Assembly (NCBI GenBank): GCA_017612495.1
Contig: JAGAFQ010000079.1
Location: forward strand, 1 to 21,893
DNA from: Clostridia bacterium
GTDB lineage: Bacteria; Bacillota; Clostridia; Oscillospirales; CAG-272
Reading direction: 5' to 3'
Length of the DNA stretch: 21,893 nucleotides
Below are positions 14,782 through 21,893 of this stretch, in pieces; within the stretch, counting starts at the first letter, position 1; each line of letters starts with the position of its first letter. The notes under the pieces are model-generated. The model ran no database searches. It worked only from the letters and a program-made list of their open reading frames with translations, and had not been told where the DNA came from. The translations under genes were made by a program, and so were the position numbers.

Positions 14782-17181
14782 ATGAGCAATTCCGCACCGA
14801 GTACACTTGTTGAAGAATATCTTGCTTCCAAGCGCGCGCTCTTTGATAAATACTACTCGTTTTTGAACGAAAAACAGCGCGAAGCGGTTTACACCGCAGA
14901 AGGTCCTTTGCTCGTTTTGGCAGGTGCCGGAACAGGCAAGACCACCGTTTTGGTCAATCGCATCGGCTTTATCGTCCGCTACGGCAATGCGTATTTTGAC
15001 AATACGGTGCCGAATGATATTTCTTCTGATGACATATCGGATATCGAAAGTGCAAAGGATCTCGAGGGCGAAGCGCTCGGTGAATATCTTGAAAGATTCA
15101 AAAAAGATCCCTGCCCGCCCTATGCTATGCTCGCCATCACCTTTACCAACAAGGCGGCAAACGAGATAAAAGAGCGCCTCGCTCTGAATCTCGGCGAAGA
15201 TACGGCAAAGGAGATCTGCGCAGGAACGTTCCATTCCGTCTGCGTCAGATTTTTGCGTCAGTTCGGTGAAAAAATAGGATATCGCCGTTCATTCACGATA
15301 TATGACACGGACGATTCAAAAAAAATAATCGCCGAATGTCAAAAAGATCTGAACATCGACGATAAGGAAATGCCCGTTAAAAAAATAATGAGCATAATAA
15401 GTCAGGCGAAAGAAAGACTGCAAACTCCCGAAGAGTTCGCAAAAGACTCCGAGGGCGATTTCAGAATGCACAAGATCGCCGTTATATATGAGCTTTATCA
15501 AAAGAAACTTTTCGACGCGAACGCGCTCGACTTTGACGATATCATCGTAAAGACCGTAGAGCTTTTACAAAAATTCCCCGAGGTGCGCGAATATTTCCAC
15601 CGCCGTTTCAAATACGTCTGCGTTGACGAATATCAAGATACCAACCCTGCGCAGTTCGAGCTCACGCGCCTTTTGGTCGGCGGCGGCGAAAACATAATGG
15701 TAGTCGGCGATGACGACCAGAGCATATACAAATTCCGCGGCGCGACGATAGAAAACATCCTGCATTTTGACGATACATATCCCGCCCTTTCGATAATCAA
15801 GCTCGAGCAGAACTATCGCTCGACAAAAAACATACTCGAGGCGGCAAACTCCGTTATACGAAACAACTTCGGCAGACGCGGCAAGGAGCTTTGGTCGCTT
15901 TCAGACGAGGGCGAAAAGATATGGCTGCGCAAGACCGATAATCAGAACGAAGAAGCGCGCTTCATCATAAACAAGATAATGGATATGGTGATACGTGAAA
16001 AGCGCAAATACAGCGATTTTGCGATATTATACCGCACGAACGCGCAGTCGAACGCCATAGAAAGCATCTTTGCGAAAAGCGGTGTTCCCTACCGTATGCT
16101 CGGAGGTCTGCGCTTCTATGACAGAAAAGAAGTCAAGGATATCATTTCGTATCTTTGCGTCATAAACAATCACAACGACAATCTTCGCTTGAAGCGCATA
16201 ATAAACGAGCCCAAGCGCAAGATCGGCGATACCACCGTTTCGGCTCTTGATGAACTTTCGACCTACGAAAACAAGAGCATTTTCGACATCATCATGCACG
16301 TCGGCGACTACCCCGTTCTTGCCAAGAGCGCCGCAAAGCTTTCGGAATTCGGCGCGCTCATCACAAAGCTTACGGATATTTCAAAAGAGGCATCTTTGGA
16401 CGTCCTTTTCAAAGAAACGATAGAGCGCAGCGGCTATATGCAGATGCTCATTGACGCAGGCTCGGCGGAAAGCTCGAAGATCGACAACGTAAACGAACTC
16501 ATCTCCTCCGCAGTCGAATATGAAAAGAATAATCCCGACGGCGGACTTTCGGGATTTTTGGAGGAGGTCTCGCTCATCTCCGATATCGACAACTATTCAG
16601 AAGACGCCAATGCCGTGACGATGATGACCATACACAGCGCAAAAGGACTTGAATTCCCCGTTGTCTTTGTGCCGGGCATGGAAGAGGGACTCTTTCCGAA
16701 TATGCAGTCGGCAATGATGCCTGACGAGCTCGAAGAAGAAAGACGTCTTGCCTACGTTGCCATCACCCGTGCGCGTCAGCGTCTGTTCTTGACCTTCACC
16801 CGTGAAAGACTGCTGTACGGCAGAACGCAGTTCAATTCGCCCTCGCGCTTTATAGCGGAAATACCCGAAAAATTCGTCTTTGACGATTCGCCGAAGATCA
16901 AGCCGAGAATTACCGAAGATGCCGTCAATATCCCGCGCAGAAAAAATACGTCATCGATGCAGAATTTTCTCAAGCAGTCGGATATTTCAAGCGGAATAGG
17001 CCACACGACGAGCTATGAACGTTTTGAATGCGGCGACAGAGTGCATCACATGGTATTCGGCGACGGCACTATTTTGTCGGCAAAAGAAATGGGAGCCGAT
17101 ATCATATATGAGATCGCCTTTGAAAACGTCGGCACGAAAAAGCTGATGGCGACCTTTGCAAAGCTCACAAAAGCAAAGTGA
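14782..17181 (+). CDS. pcrA: ATP-dependent DNA helicase PcrA/UvrD
   Basis: This superfamily 1A 3'-5' helicase works in nucleotide excision repair, replication restart and removal of stalled RNA polymerase. The 799-residue protein has Walker A LAGAGTGKTT (46-55), motif Ia ITFTNKAANEIKERL, Walker B YVCVDEYQDTNP, motif III GDDDQSIYKFRGA, motif IV QNYRSTKNI, motif V TIHSAKGLEFPVVF and motif VI YVAITRARQRLFL. The C-terminal GDRVHHMVFGDGTI segment matches the Tudor-like domain of PcrA. About 45 residues (68-113, acidic: NDISSDDISDIESAKDLEGE) are inserted between Walker A and motif Ia compared with Bacillus PcrA. The start has GGGGAGG six bases upstream. It stands alone, with a promoter and terminator. 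Confidence 0.95.
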   Translation: MSNSAPSTLVEEYLASKRALFDKYYSFLNEKQREAVYTAEGPLLVLAGAGTGKTTVLVNRIGFIVRYGNAYFDNTVPNDISSDDISDIESAKDLEGEALGEYLERFKKDPCPPYAMLAITFTNKAANEIKERLALNLGEDTAKEICAGTFHSVCVRFLRQFGEKIGYRRSFTIYDTDDSKKIIAECQKDLNIDDKEMPVKKIMSIISQAKERLQTPEEFAKDSEGDFRMHKIAVIYELYQKKLFDANALDFDDIIVKTVELLQKFPEVREYFHRRFKYVCVDEYQDTNPAQFELTRLLVGGGENIMVVGDDDQSIYKFRGATIENILHFDDTYPALSIIKLEQNYRSTKNILEAANSVIRNNFGRRGKELWSLSDEGEKIWLRKTDNQNEEARFIINKIMDMVIREKRKYSDFAILYRTNAQSNAIESIFAKSGVPYRMLGGLRFYDRKEVKDIISYLCVINNHNDNLRLKRIINEPKRKIGDTTVSALDELSTYENKSIFDIIMHVGDYPVLAKSAAKLSEFGALITKLTDISKEASLDVLFKETIERSGYMQMLIDAGSAESSKIDNVNELISSAVEYEKNNPDGGLSGFLEEVSLISDIDNYSEDANAVTMMTIHSAKGLEFPVVFVPGMEEGLFPNMQSAMMPDELEEERRLAYVAITRARQRLFLTFTRERLLYGRTQFNSPSRFIAEIPEKFVFDDSPKIKPRITEDAVNIPRRKNTSSMQNFLKQSDISSGIGHTTSYERFECGDRVHHMVFGDGTILSAKEMGADIIYEIAFENVGTKKLMATFAKLTKAK

Positions 17182-17192
17182 GATAATAAAAC

Positions 17193-17230
17193 AAAAAGCG
17201 ATAACGAATGAATTTCGTTATCGCTTTTTT
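17193..17230 (+). terminator. Bidirectional Rho-independent terminator after pcrA
   Basis: AAAAAGCGATAACGAA (17193-17208) pairs with TTCGTTATCGCTTTTT (17214-17229) around a 5-base loop, with a T-run on either strand. It lies between convergent pcrA and the nucleoside transporter operon and may serve both. Confidence 0.9.
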
Positions 17231-17246
17231 ATTATTAAATTATTTA

Positions 17247-17335
17247 CCCACAAGAATTCTTTGCGTTCTTGCAGCTGATTTCCGGTCAGACCATATTGCG
17301 CCCACAAGAATGCGAAGCATTCTTGCAGCTAATAG
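17247..17335. repeat. Two direct copies of a hairpin-bearing repeat, 54-base period
   Basis: Copy 1 (from 17247) and copy 2 (from 17301) both read CCCACAAGAA, then a variable 9-10 base centre, then TTCTTGCAGCT. Copy 2 has a perfect CAAGAATGC/GCATTCTTG stem (17305-17313, 17317-17325); copy 1 keeps only CAAGAA/TTCTTG. The change in one arm is not matched by the other in copy 1. No gene overlaps them. Confidence 0.65.
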
Positions 17336-17352
17336 CCATACGGGCTATTAGC
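17328..17352 (-). other. Perfect 10-bp hairpin spanning the last permease stop codon
   Basis: GCTAATAGCC (17328-17337) and GGCTATTAGC (17343-17352) are exact reverse complements with a 5-base loop. The TAA stop of the permease gene (17348-17350) is inside one arm. No T-run follows, so it is more likely a 3'-end stabilising structure than a terminator. Confidence 0.55.
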
Positions 17353-18322
17353 GGTCCTCCCTGAAATAGGAAAGTCCGAGTGATGCCGGAGGCTGATTTT
17401 CTTTTTTGTTGCGAATACTCGTGACGACAAGCACGATGATCGTTACGATATACGGGAGCATACGCAAGAGGGGCTTTGTCGCCATGGTGGTGCGTATCCA
17501 CGAAATATTCGTGATATAAGATGAACAGCTGAACAGAATACCGAAAACGGTAGAGCCGACAATGGTGAGATGCGGACGCCAAAGCGCGAAAATAACCAAG
17601 GCGATGGAGAGCCAGCCGTAGGCTTCAAGACTCTTATAAGCCTCACCGGAGCCGGAAAAGTCGATGATGTAATAAAATCCGCCGAGACCCGCAATGCCGC
17701 TGCCGATGCAGGTCGCGATGTATTTATATCTTGTGACGTTGATGCCGACGGCATCGGCAGTCGCCGGGTTTTCACCGACCGCACGAAGATTAAGACCTAC
17801 CTTTGTGCGATAAAGGAGGAACGATGCCAAAACGGCAATAATTATCGCCAAGAAGAACATAACTCCGAGCTTCTGCATAGAATCAAGTCCCATTTCCTGC
17901 CATTTGGTGACGTTTTGAGAAAACGGGAAACGGTAATATTTTTTGGGAGTGTTGAGGTATTTTGTCTGTTGAAGCTTTGCCATGATCGTCCACGCAAGAC
18001 CGACGCCGAAGGTGGTCATTGCAAGACCGGTAACATTCTGATTGCAGCGCAGCGTAACGGTCATAAAACTGTATATCACGCCCATTACGGCAGAAGCGGC
18101 AAAGGAACAGAGAATGCCGAGTAAAACGATGAGTATCGGATTCATATTCGATTTGCCTATATAGTTGAGAACAAGACATCCGCCGGCGCCGCCCATGCAC
18201 ATAATGCCGGGAATGCCGAGGTTCAAGTTTCCCGATTTTTCGGTGATGATCTCACCGGTCGAGCCATAAATGAATGTTGCTCCGAAAGCGAGCGACTCAA
18301 TGATAAAATTAAGCCATCCCAT
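17348..18322 (-). CDS. nupQ: Nucleoside ABC transporter permease (NupQ-like)
   Basis: This 324-residue membrane protein belongs to the BPD_transp_2 permease family used by BMP-type nucleoside importers. It begins with FIIESLAFGATFIYGSTGEIITEKSG-type sequence in which the conserved GEI..EK.G.LNLGI segment is visible. It then has about eight or nine hydrophobic spans and the cytoplasmic coupling segment VGLNLRAVGENPATADAVGIN near 190-210, which docks with the ATPase. Its start lies two bases after the stop of the first permease gene, with GGAGG eight bases upstream, so translation is coupled. It is the last gene of the operon. B. subtilis NupQ and streptococcal RnsD are the closest named types; the exact substrate is inferred. 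Confidence 0.88.
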   Translation of the reverse strand: MGWLNFIIESLAFGATFIYGSTGEIITEKSGNLNLGIPGIMCMGGAGGCLVLNYIGKSNMNPILIVLLGILCSFAASAVMGVIYSFMTVTLRCNQNVTGLAMTTFGVGLAWTIMAKLQQTKYLNTPKKYYRFPFSQNVTKWQEMGLDSMQKLGVMFFLAIIIAVLASFLLYRTKVGLNLRAVGENPATADAVGINVTRYKYIATCIGSGIAGLGGFYYIIDFSGSGEAYKSLEAYGWLSIALVIFALWRPHLTIVGSTVFGILFSCSSYITNISWIRTTMATKPLLRMLPYIVTIIVLVVTSIRNKKENQPPASLGLSYFREDR

Positions 18323-18324
18323 AT

Positions 18325-19428
18325 TTATGCCTCCTCTTTGTGCGATTTGCGGAAGTGGATCTCATAATTTATAAAGAATTCACAACCGATGATGAAGAAA
18401 AGGATCGTGCCGACGATGACTTTCGGGATAGCACCCTGAACGTCAAAGGTCTGCGAGATCTGTTCGGCGCCCATTTCCAAGAATACCACAAGTCCCGCCA
18501 TAAGTGCCATGATGAGCGGATTGAAGTATGCGAGCCAAGATACCAAAATTGCGGTAAAGCCGCGTCCGCCGACTGTTTCGGATGTTATCGAGTGGTCAAG
18601 TCCCGCGCCGATCAAAAAGCCCGCAAGTCCGCAAAGAACGCCTGACAAAAGCATCGTTCTGATTATGACTTTTTTGACGTTGATGCCGATGTAGTTTGCG
18701 GTATTGATGCTCTCGCCGACTACGTTTATTTCATATCCGTGCTTGCTGTAATAAAGATAGATGAACAAAACCACGGTCATTATCGCAACGACCGCGATAA
18801 TGAGAAAATAGTTGTGGATAGGGGTAGGCAGCCAGCCGTGTTCGAGAATTCCGAGCGCGTTTCCGCTGGGCACCCATTTCAAGAGGAAGAAACTGACGAA
18901 GAACGTCGCTATGTAGTTGAGCATCAGCGTGAAAAGCGTTTCGTTCGTATTGAAGAAAGCTTTGAAGATCGCCGGTATAAGTCCCCAAACGGCACCGCAT
19001 ATAAGCGCGCCGACAAACATCAAAACTATCAAAAGCGACTCGGGAATTTTGCCGCCGAGATAGAAAGAAACAGAGATGGCGCCGAAAACGCCCATAAGCG
19101 TCTGACCCTCTGCACCGATGTTCCAAAAGCGCATACGAAAAGCGGGAGTGAGCGCCAAAGAGATGCAGAGCAGTACGGCGGTGTTCTTAAAGAACTTCCA
19201 AGTCATTTCGCCGTTCGAGAATGAGCCTTTTACGAGCGAAATGTAATATTGACCGATTTTTTCGGGGTTTTGACTGAGCTTTTCAATGAGCAAAAATGCC
19301 ATAAGTCCGCTGACGATAAGTGCGGCGACTATCGCGCCCAAACGAATGAGGATCGAATAAACGGGTTTTATCGACACGCGGCGCGTGATGTGAATAAACG
19401 GCTCTTTGACCGTGTTTTGCTTATTCAT
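18325..19428 (-). CDS. nupP: Nucleoside ABC transporter permease (NupP-like)
   Basis: The 367-residue protein is the longer of the two permeases. It has a cytoplasmic N-terminus (about 1-25), a hydrophobic span VAALIVSGLMAFLLIEKL near 33-50, and further spans including LLCISLALTPAFRMRFWNIG. That last segment carries the family's FNIGAEGQ-like motif as WNIGAEGQTLMG. The coupling loop is HGYEINVVGESINTANYIGIN. It ends with a short charged cytoplasmic tail (HFRKSHKEEA). It overlaps the 3' end of the ATPase gene by 8 bases, so ribosomes probably re-initiate; only a weak GGAAGAG-type site precedes the ATG. With the second permease it should form the heterodimeric channel. Confidence 0.88.
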   Translation of the reverse strand: MNKQNTVKEPFIHITRRVSIKPVYSILIRLGAIVAALIVSGLMAFLLIEKLSQNPEKIGQYYISLVKGSFSNGEMTWKFFKNTAVLLCISLALTPAFRMRFWNIGAEGQTLMGVFGAISVSFYLGGKIPESLLIVLMFVGALICGAVWGLIPAIFKAFFNTNETLFTLMLNYIATFFVSFFLLKWVPSGNALGILEHGWLPTPIHNYFLIIAVVAIMTVVLFIYLYYSKHGYEINVVGESINTANYIGINVKKVIIRTMLLSGVLCGLAGFLIGAGLDHSITSETVGGRGFTAILVSWLAYFNPLIMALMAGLVVFLEMGAEQISQTFDVQGAIPKVIVGTILFFIIGCEFFINYEIHFRKSHKEEA

Positions 19429-21127
19429 GCTTCTCTTCCCCCATTCCGTCTGTTTTCGTCATCAAAAACCCTATTTCTTCTTTTGTTGCGGTCCTGCCGT
19501 CGAGAATGCCCGTGATCTTGCCGGAATTCAATACCATGATCCTGTCGCAAAGTCCCAAAAGCACGTCAAGGTCTTCGCCGACGAAGATGACCGCAACGCC
19601 GTTTTCTTTTTGTTTGTTAAGCAGATTATAGATAAGATAAGAGGAGTTGATATCAAGACCTCTTACGGGATAAGCCGCCATAAGCACCTTCGGCGAAAGC
19701 GCTATCTCACGTCCGACAAGCACCTTTTGAACGTTGCCGCCCGAAAGCTTGCGAACGGGAGTTGACAAACCGGGAGTTGACACTTCAAGGCTCGAAACGA
19801 TATCCTCCGCCAAAGCCTTCGGCTTTTGACGGTTGACAAAGATCGAATCACCTTTTCTGTAACTGCGAAGCATCATATTGTCGGTAATATCCATATTTCC
19901 GACAAGTCCCATACCGAGGCGATCCTCCGGCACGAACGAAAGGCGAACGCCGAGCTCACGTATCTGAAGCGGAGTTTTGTCGCGCAAGTCGATAAGCTCG
20001 TCCTCGTCAAACAAAACCTTTTCATCGTTGACGAGCTTTTTGATATCCTTGCGGCGCATGCCCGTAAAGTCGACTCGCTCGCCGTTTTCGTAGTGGAATT
20101 TATTTTCTTTTGAAAGTTCCAAGACCTTTTCATAACTCTTGTGGAAATATGAAACGGGCTTGTTCTTTTTCGGACTGTGAAAGATCACGTCGCCGACGTT
20201 TGAGGGGTGAAGACCTGCTATGGTCTCAAGAAGCTCGCGCTGACCGCTGCCCGCGATACCCGCAATGCCGAGTATCTCGCCCGCATTCGCGGTGAACGAA
20301 ATTCCCTTCAATACCTCGTTGCCGTCTTCGTCAACGCTGCGTATGTTTTTGACTACCAAACGGGGCTCGGGATTTTTCGGCTCGGCGCGGTCGATATTCA
20401 AAACGACCTTTTTGCCGACCATCATTTCGGTGAGTTCCGATTCATTGGTGCTTGCGGTATCGACCGTTGCTATGTGCGTACCGGCACGCAATACGGCAAC
20501 TCTGTCTGAAATGCTCAAAACCTCATGGAGCTTGTGAGTTATGATGATTATCGACTTTCCGTCTGCTTTCATGGCGCGCAGAACGGCAAAAAGGCGCGTG
20601 GTCTCCTGGGGAGTCAAAACCGCGGTCGGCTCATCGAGGATGAGTATATCGGCACCGCGATAAAGCACCTTGATTATTTCAACAGTCTGTTTTTCAGAAA
20701 CAGACATATCATAGATCTTCTTTTTCGGGTCTATATGAAAACCGTATTTGTCTGCGATGGCAGAAACACGGGAGTTTACGTCATTGATATTATATCTGCC
20801 CTCTTCATCGATACCCAAAACGATATTTTCTGCGGCAGTAAAGATATCCACCAATTTGAAATGCTGGTGGATCATACCTATTTTATGATCGAACGCATCT
20901 TTCGGTGAGGCGATGACGACCTCTTTGCCGTCGACGAAAATCTGTCCCTCATCGGGAAAATAGATGCCGGCAAGCATATTCATAAGCGAAGTTTTTCCGC
21001 ATCCGTTCTCGCCGAGGACTGCCAAGATCTCGCCGCGGCAGACGGTCAGATCTACGTGGCTGTTGGCGACCTTTGAGCCGAATGCTTTGGAAATATTTTT
21101 CATTTGTATAGCAACGTTTTTTTCCAT
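19421..21127 (-). CDS. nupO: Nucleoside ABC transporter double ATP-binding subunit (NupO-like)
   Basis: This 568-residue cytoplasmic protein carries two fused ABC domains. The first has Walker A GENGCGKT (39-46), a Q loop at HQHF, a signature MSVSEKQTVEI (141-151) in place of LSGGQ, and Walker B ILILDEPTAVLTP (161-173). The second has a non-canonical Walker A GIAGSGQREL, a canonical LSGGN (461-465), and a Walker B without the catalytic Glu (VLMAAYPVRGLD), as usual in this family. Unusually, about 60 residues rich in Lys and Glu (about 320-385) are inserted before VPEDR in the second domain. I choose ATG 21127, with GAGG seven bases upstream. An upstream TTG in frame has no support. Confidence 0.9.
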   Translation of the reverse strand: MEKNVAIQMKNISKAFGSKVANSHVDLTVCRGEILAVLGENGCGKTSLMNMLAGIYFPDEGQIFVDGKEVVIASPKDAFDHKIGMIHQHFKLVDIFTAAENIVLGIDEEGRYNINDVNSRVSAIADKYGFHIDPKKKIYDMSVSEKQTVEIIKVLYRGADILILDEPTAVLTPQETTRLFAVLRAMKADGKSIIIITHKLHEVLSISDRVAVLRAGTHIATVDTASTNESELTEMMVGKKVVLNIDRAEPKNPEPRLVVKNIRSVDEDGNEVLKGISFTANAGEILGIAGIAGSGQRELLETIAGLHPSNVGDVIFHSPKKNKPVSYFHKSYEKVLELSKENKFHYENGERVDFTGMRRKDIKKLVNDEKVLFDEDELIDLRDKTPLQIRELGVRLSFVPEDRLGMGLVGNMDITDNMMLRSYRKGDSIFVNRQKPKALAEDIVSSLEVSTPGLSTPVRKLSGGNVQKVLVGREIALSPKVLMAAYPVRGLDINSSYLIYNLLNKQKENGVAVIFVGEDLDVLLGLCDRIMVLNSGKITGILDGRTATKEEIGFLMTKTDGMGEEKHE

Positions 21128-21162
21128 TCTGCACCTCAATAATAAATGGCAAAAAGTAAAAT

Positions 21163-21204
21163 AAAGCGGATAGGGGCTGCCGATATTCGGCAGCCCTTCG
21201 CTTT
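21163..21204 (-). other. Strong stem-loop between the lipoprotein and ATPase genes
   Basis: GGGCTGCCGA (21174-21183) and TCGGCAGCCC (21187-21196) form a 10-bp stem with a 3-base loop, and AAAGCG/CGCTTT (21163-21168, 21199-21204) can extend it past an internal loop. T-rich sequence follows on the minus strand. It is probably a partial terminator or a 3'-end stabiliser that makes the lipoprotein more abundant than the ABC subunits. Confidence 0.65.
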
Positions 21205-21218
21205 AATTGATTTTCAGA

Positions 21219-21893
21219 TTAGAATGCGCTGTTAAGAAGTGTGATACCGTCGATCGTTGCATCGAAGTAAGGAGCGCTGCGGTATTCGGATTCGTGCAAA
21301 ACACCGTCGGAAATGATAACGGTAGCGGGATCGAATGCACCGTCGGTAGCTGCACCGGGAACGAATGTATCGAGCTTTGCACCGCCTACTTTGAATGTGT
21401 CGGTAGCGAATACGTTAAGAGTACCTGCTGCGAAGCCTGCAATAGCGGTTTCGATAGCTTCCTTGGTGCCTTCAGCGGCAACCTTGGTGTTAAGACCGGA
21501 AAGAACTACAGAGCCGGTAGCGATCGTGCCGGTGTAGTCATAGTCCATAGCGGTATTCGTGGAAACGCTCTTGATGATGTATGCGAAATAAGGTCTCCAG
21601 TTGATAGCGGAAGAAATGATGAAGGTGTTTTCGCCTGCATCGAAGGTAGAACCGTTGTAAGAAACGTTCGGGATACCTGCGTCTTCGCAAGCGGTAGGAG
21701 CGCCGAGTGAGTCAGCGTGCTGAGAAATGAGGTCGCAGCCTGCTGCGATAAGAGCCTGTGCAGCGCTCTTTTCTTCGCTTTCATCATACCAAGAACCGGT
21801 GAACTGAACTTTCATTACAACGTCGGGGCAAACGCTCTTTGCGCCGAGATAGAATGAGGTGTAACCGCTGATAACTTCAGCATATGTGAACGC
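21219..21893 (-). CDS. nupN: BMP-family substrate-binding lipoprotein, C-terminal part (runs off right edge)
   Basis: The 224 residues seen are the C-terminal two thirds of a periplasmic-binding-type protein of the basic membrane protein (BMP/PnrA) family, which captures purine nucleosides outside the membrane. Recognisable features are SGYTSFYLGAKSVCPDVVMK, VQFTGSWYDESEEKSAAQAL, AGCDLISQHADSLGAPTACEDAG, and INWRPYFAYIIKSV. The N-terminus with its expected lipobox lies beyond the window. It heads the operon, followed after a stem-loop by the double ATPase and two permeases, giving the gene order of nupNOPQ. Codon choice looks more biased than in the genes downstream, as is common for abundant binding proteins. 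The ligand is inferred from the transporter type. Confidence 0.9.
   Translation of the reverse strand, partial: AFTYAEVISGYTSFYLGAKSVCPDVVMKVQFTGSWYDESEEKSAAQALIAAGCDLISQHADSLGAPTACEDAGIPNVSYNGSTFDAGENTFIISSAINWRPYFAYIIKSVSTNTAMDYDYTGTIATGSVVLSGLNTKVAAEGTKEAIETAIAGFAAGTLNVFATDTFKVGGAKLDTFVPGAATDGAFDPATVIISDGVLHESEYRSAPYFDATIDGITLLNSAF

Noticed and set aside
17247..17335. Possible CRISPR array
   Set aside because: There are only two units, with differing centres, a 54-base period with internal palindromes, and no cas genes; it fits a palindromic repeat better.

Overview
The window reads as chromosomal DNA of an anaerobic, endospore-forming Firmicute (class Clostridia, probably an uncultured gut lineage). 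Supporting evidence: a gpr-spoIIP sporulation/germination pair, a probable NfnAB ferredoxin/NADPH transhydrogenase beside an AdhE-type aldehyde dehydrogenase, strong GGAGG ribosome binding sites, and a BMP-family nucleoside ABC transporter. Gene density is high. There is no phage, transposase, CRISPR array or toxin/defence locus that I can support. Most of the content is core metabolism and housekeeping.

Layout. 1-3617 (minus strand): an operon nfnA-nfnB-ALDH behind a good sigma-A promoter. The ALDH gene breaks off at about position 95 and runs, out of frame, into a fragment of an AMP-binding acyl-CoA synthetase-like gene. This is either a real deletion junction or an assembly chimera. 3591-8122 (minus): a second probable operon: a diacylglycerol-kinase-like lipid kinase, an OmpR-family response regulator, a sensor histidine kinase, and a membrane-anchored HtrA-like protein whose His and Asp catalytic residues are missing. 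It has a promoter at its head and a terminator at its end. 8180-10113 (plus): ahcY (S-adenosylhomocysteine hydrolase) with a structured leader, followed by the UPF0340 gene ywlG and a terminator. 10134-10475 (plus): a three-tRNA operon (Gly-TCC, Arg-TCT, His-GTG) with promoter and terminator. 10471-10690 carries inverted-repeat sequence and hairpins but no gene.

10709-14606 (minus): a ROK glucokinase preceded by a class I methyltransferase with its own promoter, then spoIIP and gpr upstream. 14707-17230 (plus): a PcrA/UvrD helicase with promoter and terminator, divergent from gpr. 17247-17352 holds two copies of a hairpin-bearing repeat. 17348-21893 (minus): a NupNOPQ-like nucleoside import operon: substrate-binding lipoprotein (cut by the window end), a stem-loop, a double-ATPase subunit and two permeases.

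How the genes work together: NfnAB would balance NADH, NADPH and ferredoxin pools next to an acyl-CoA-reducing enzyme. The two-component operon looks like an envelope-sensing unit. AhcY removes the inhibitory product of methylation. Gpr and SpoIIP act in spore germination and engulfment. The right-hand operon salvages nucleosides. The most unusual points are the ALDH/AMP-binding junction, the pseudo-protease attached to a two-component operon, the ahcY leader hairpin, and the two intergenic repeat families.
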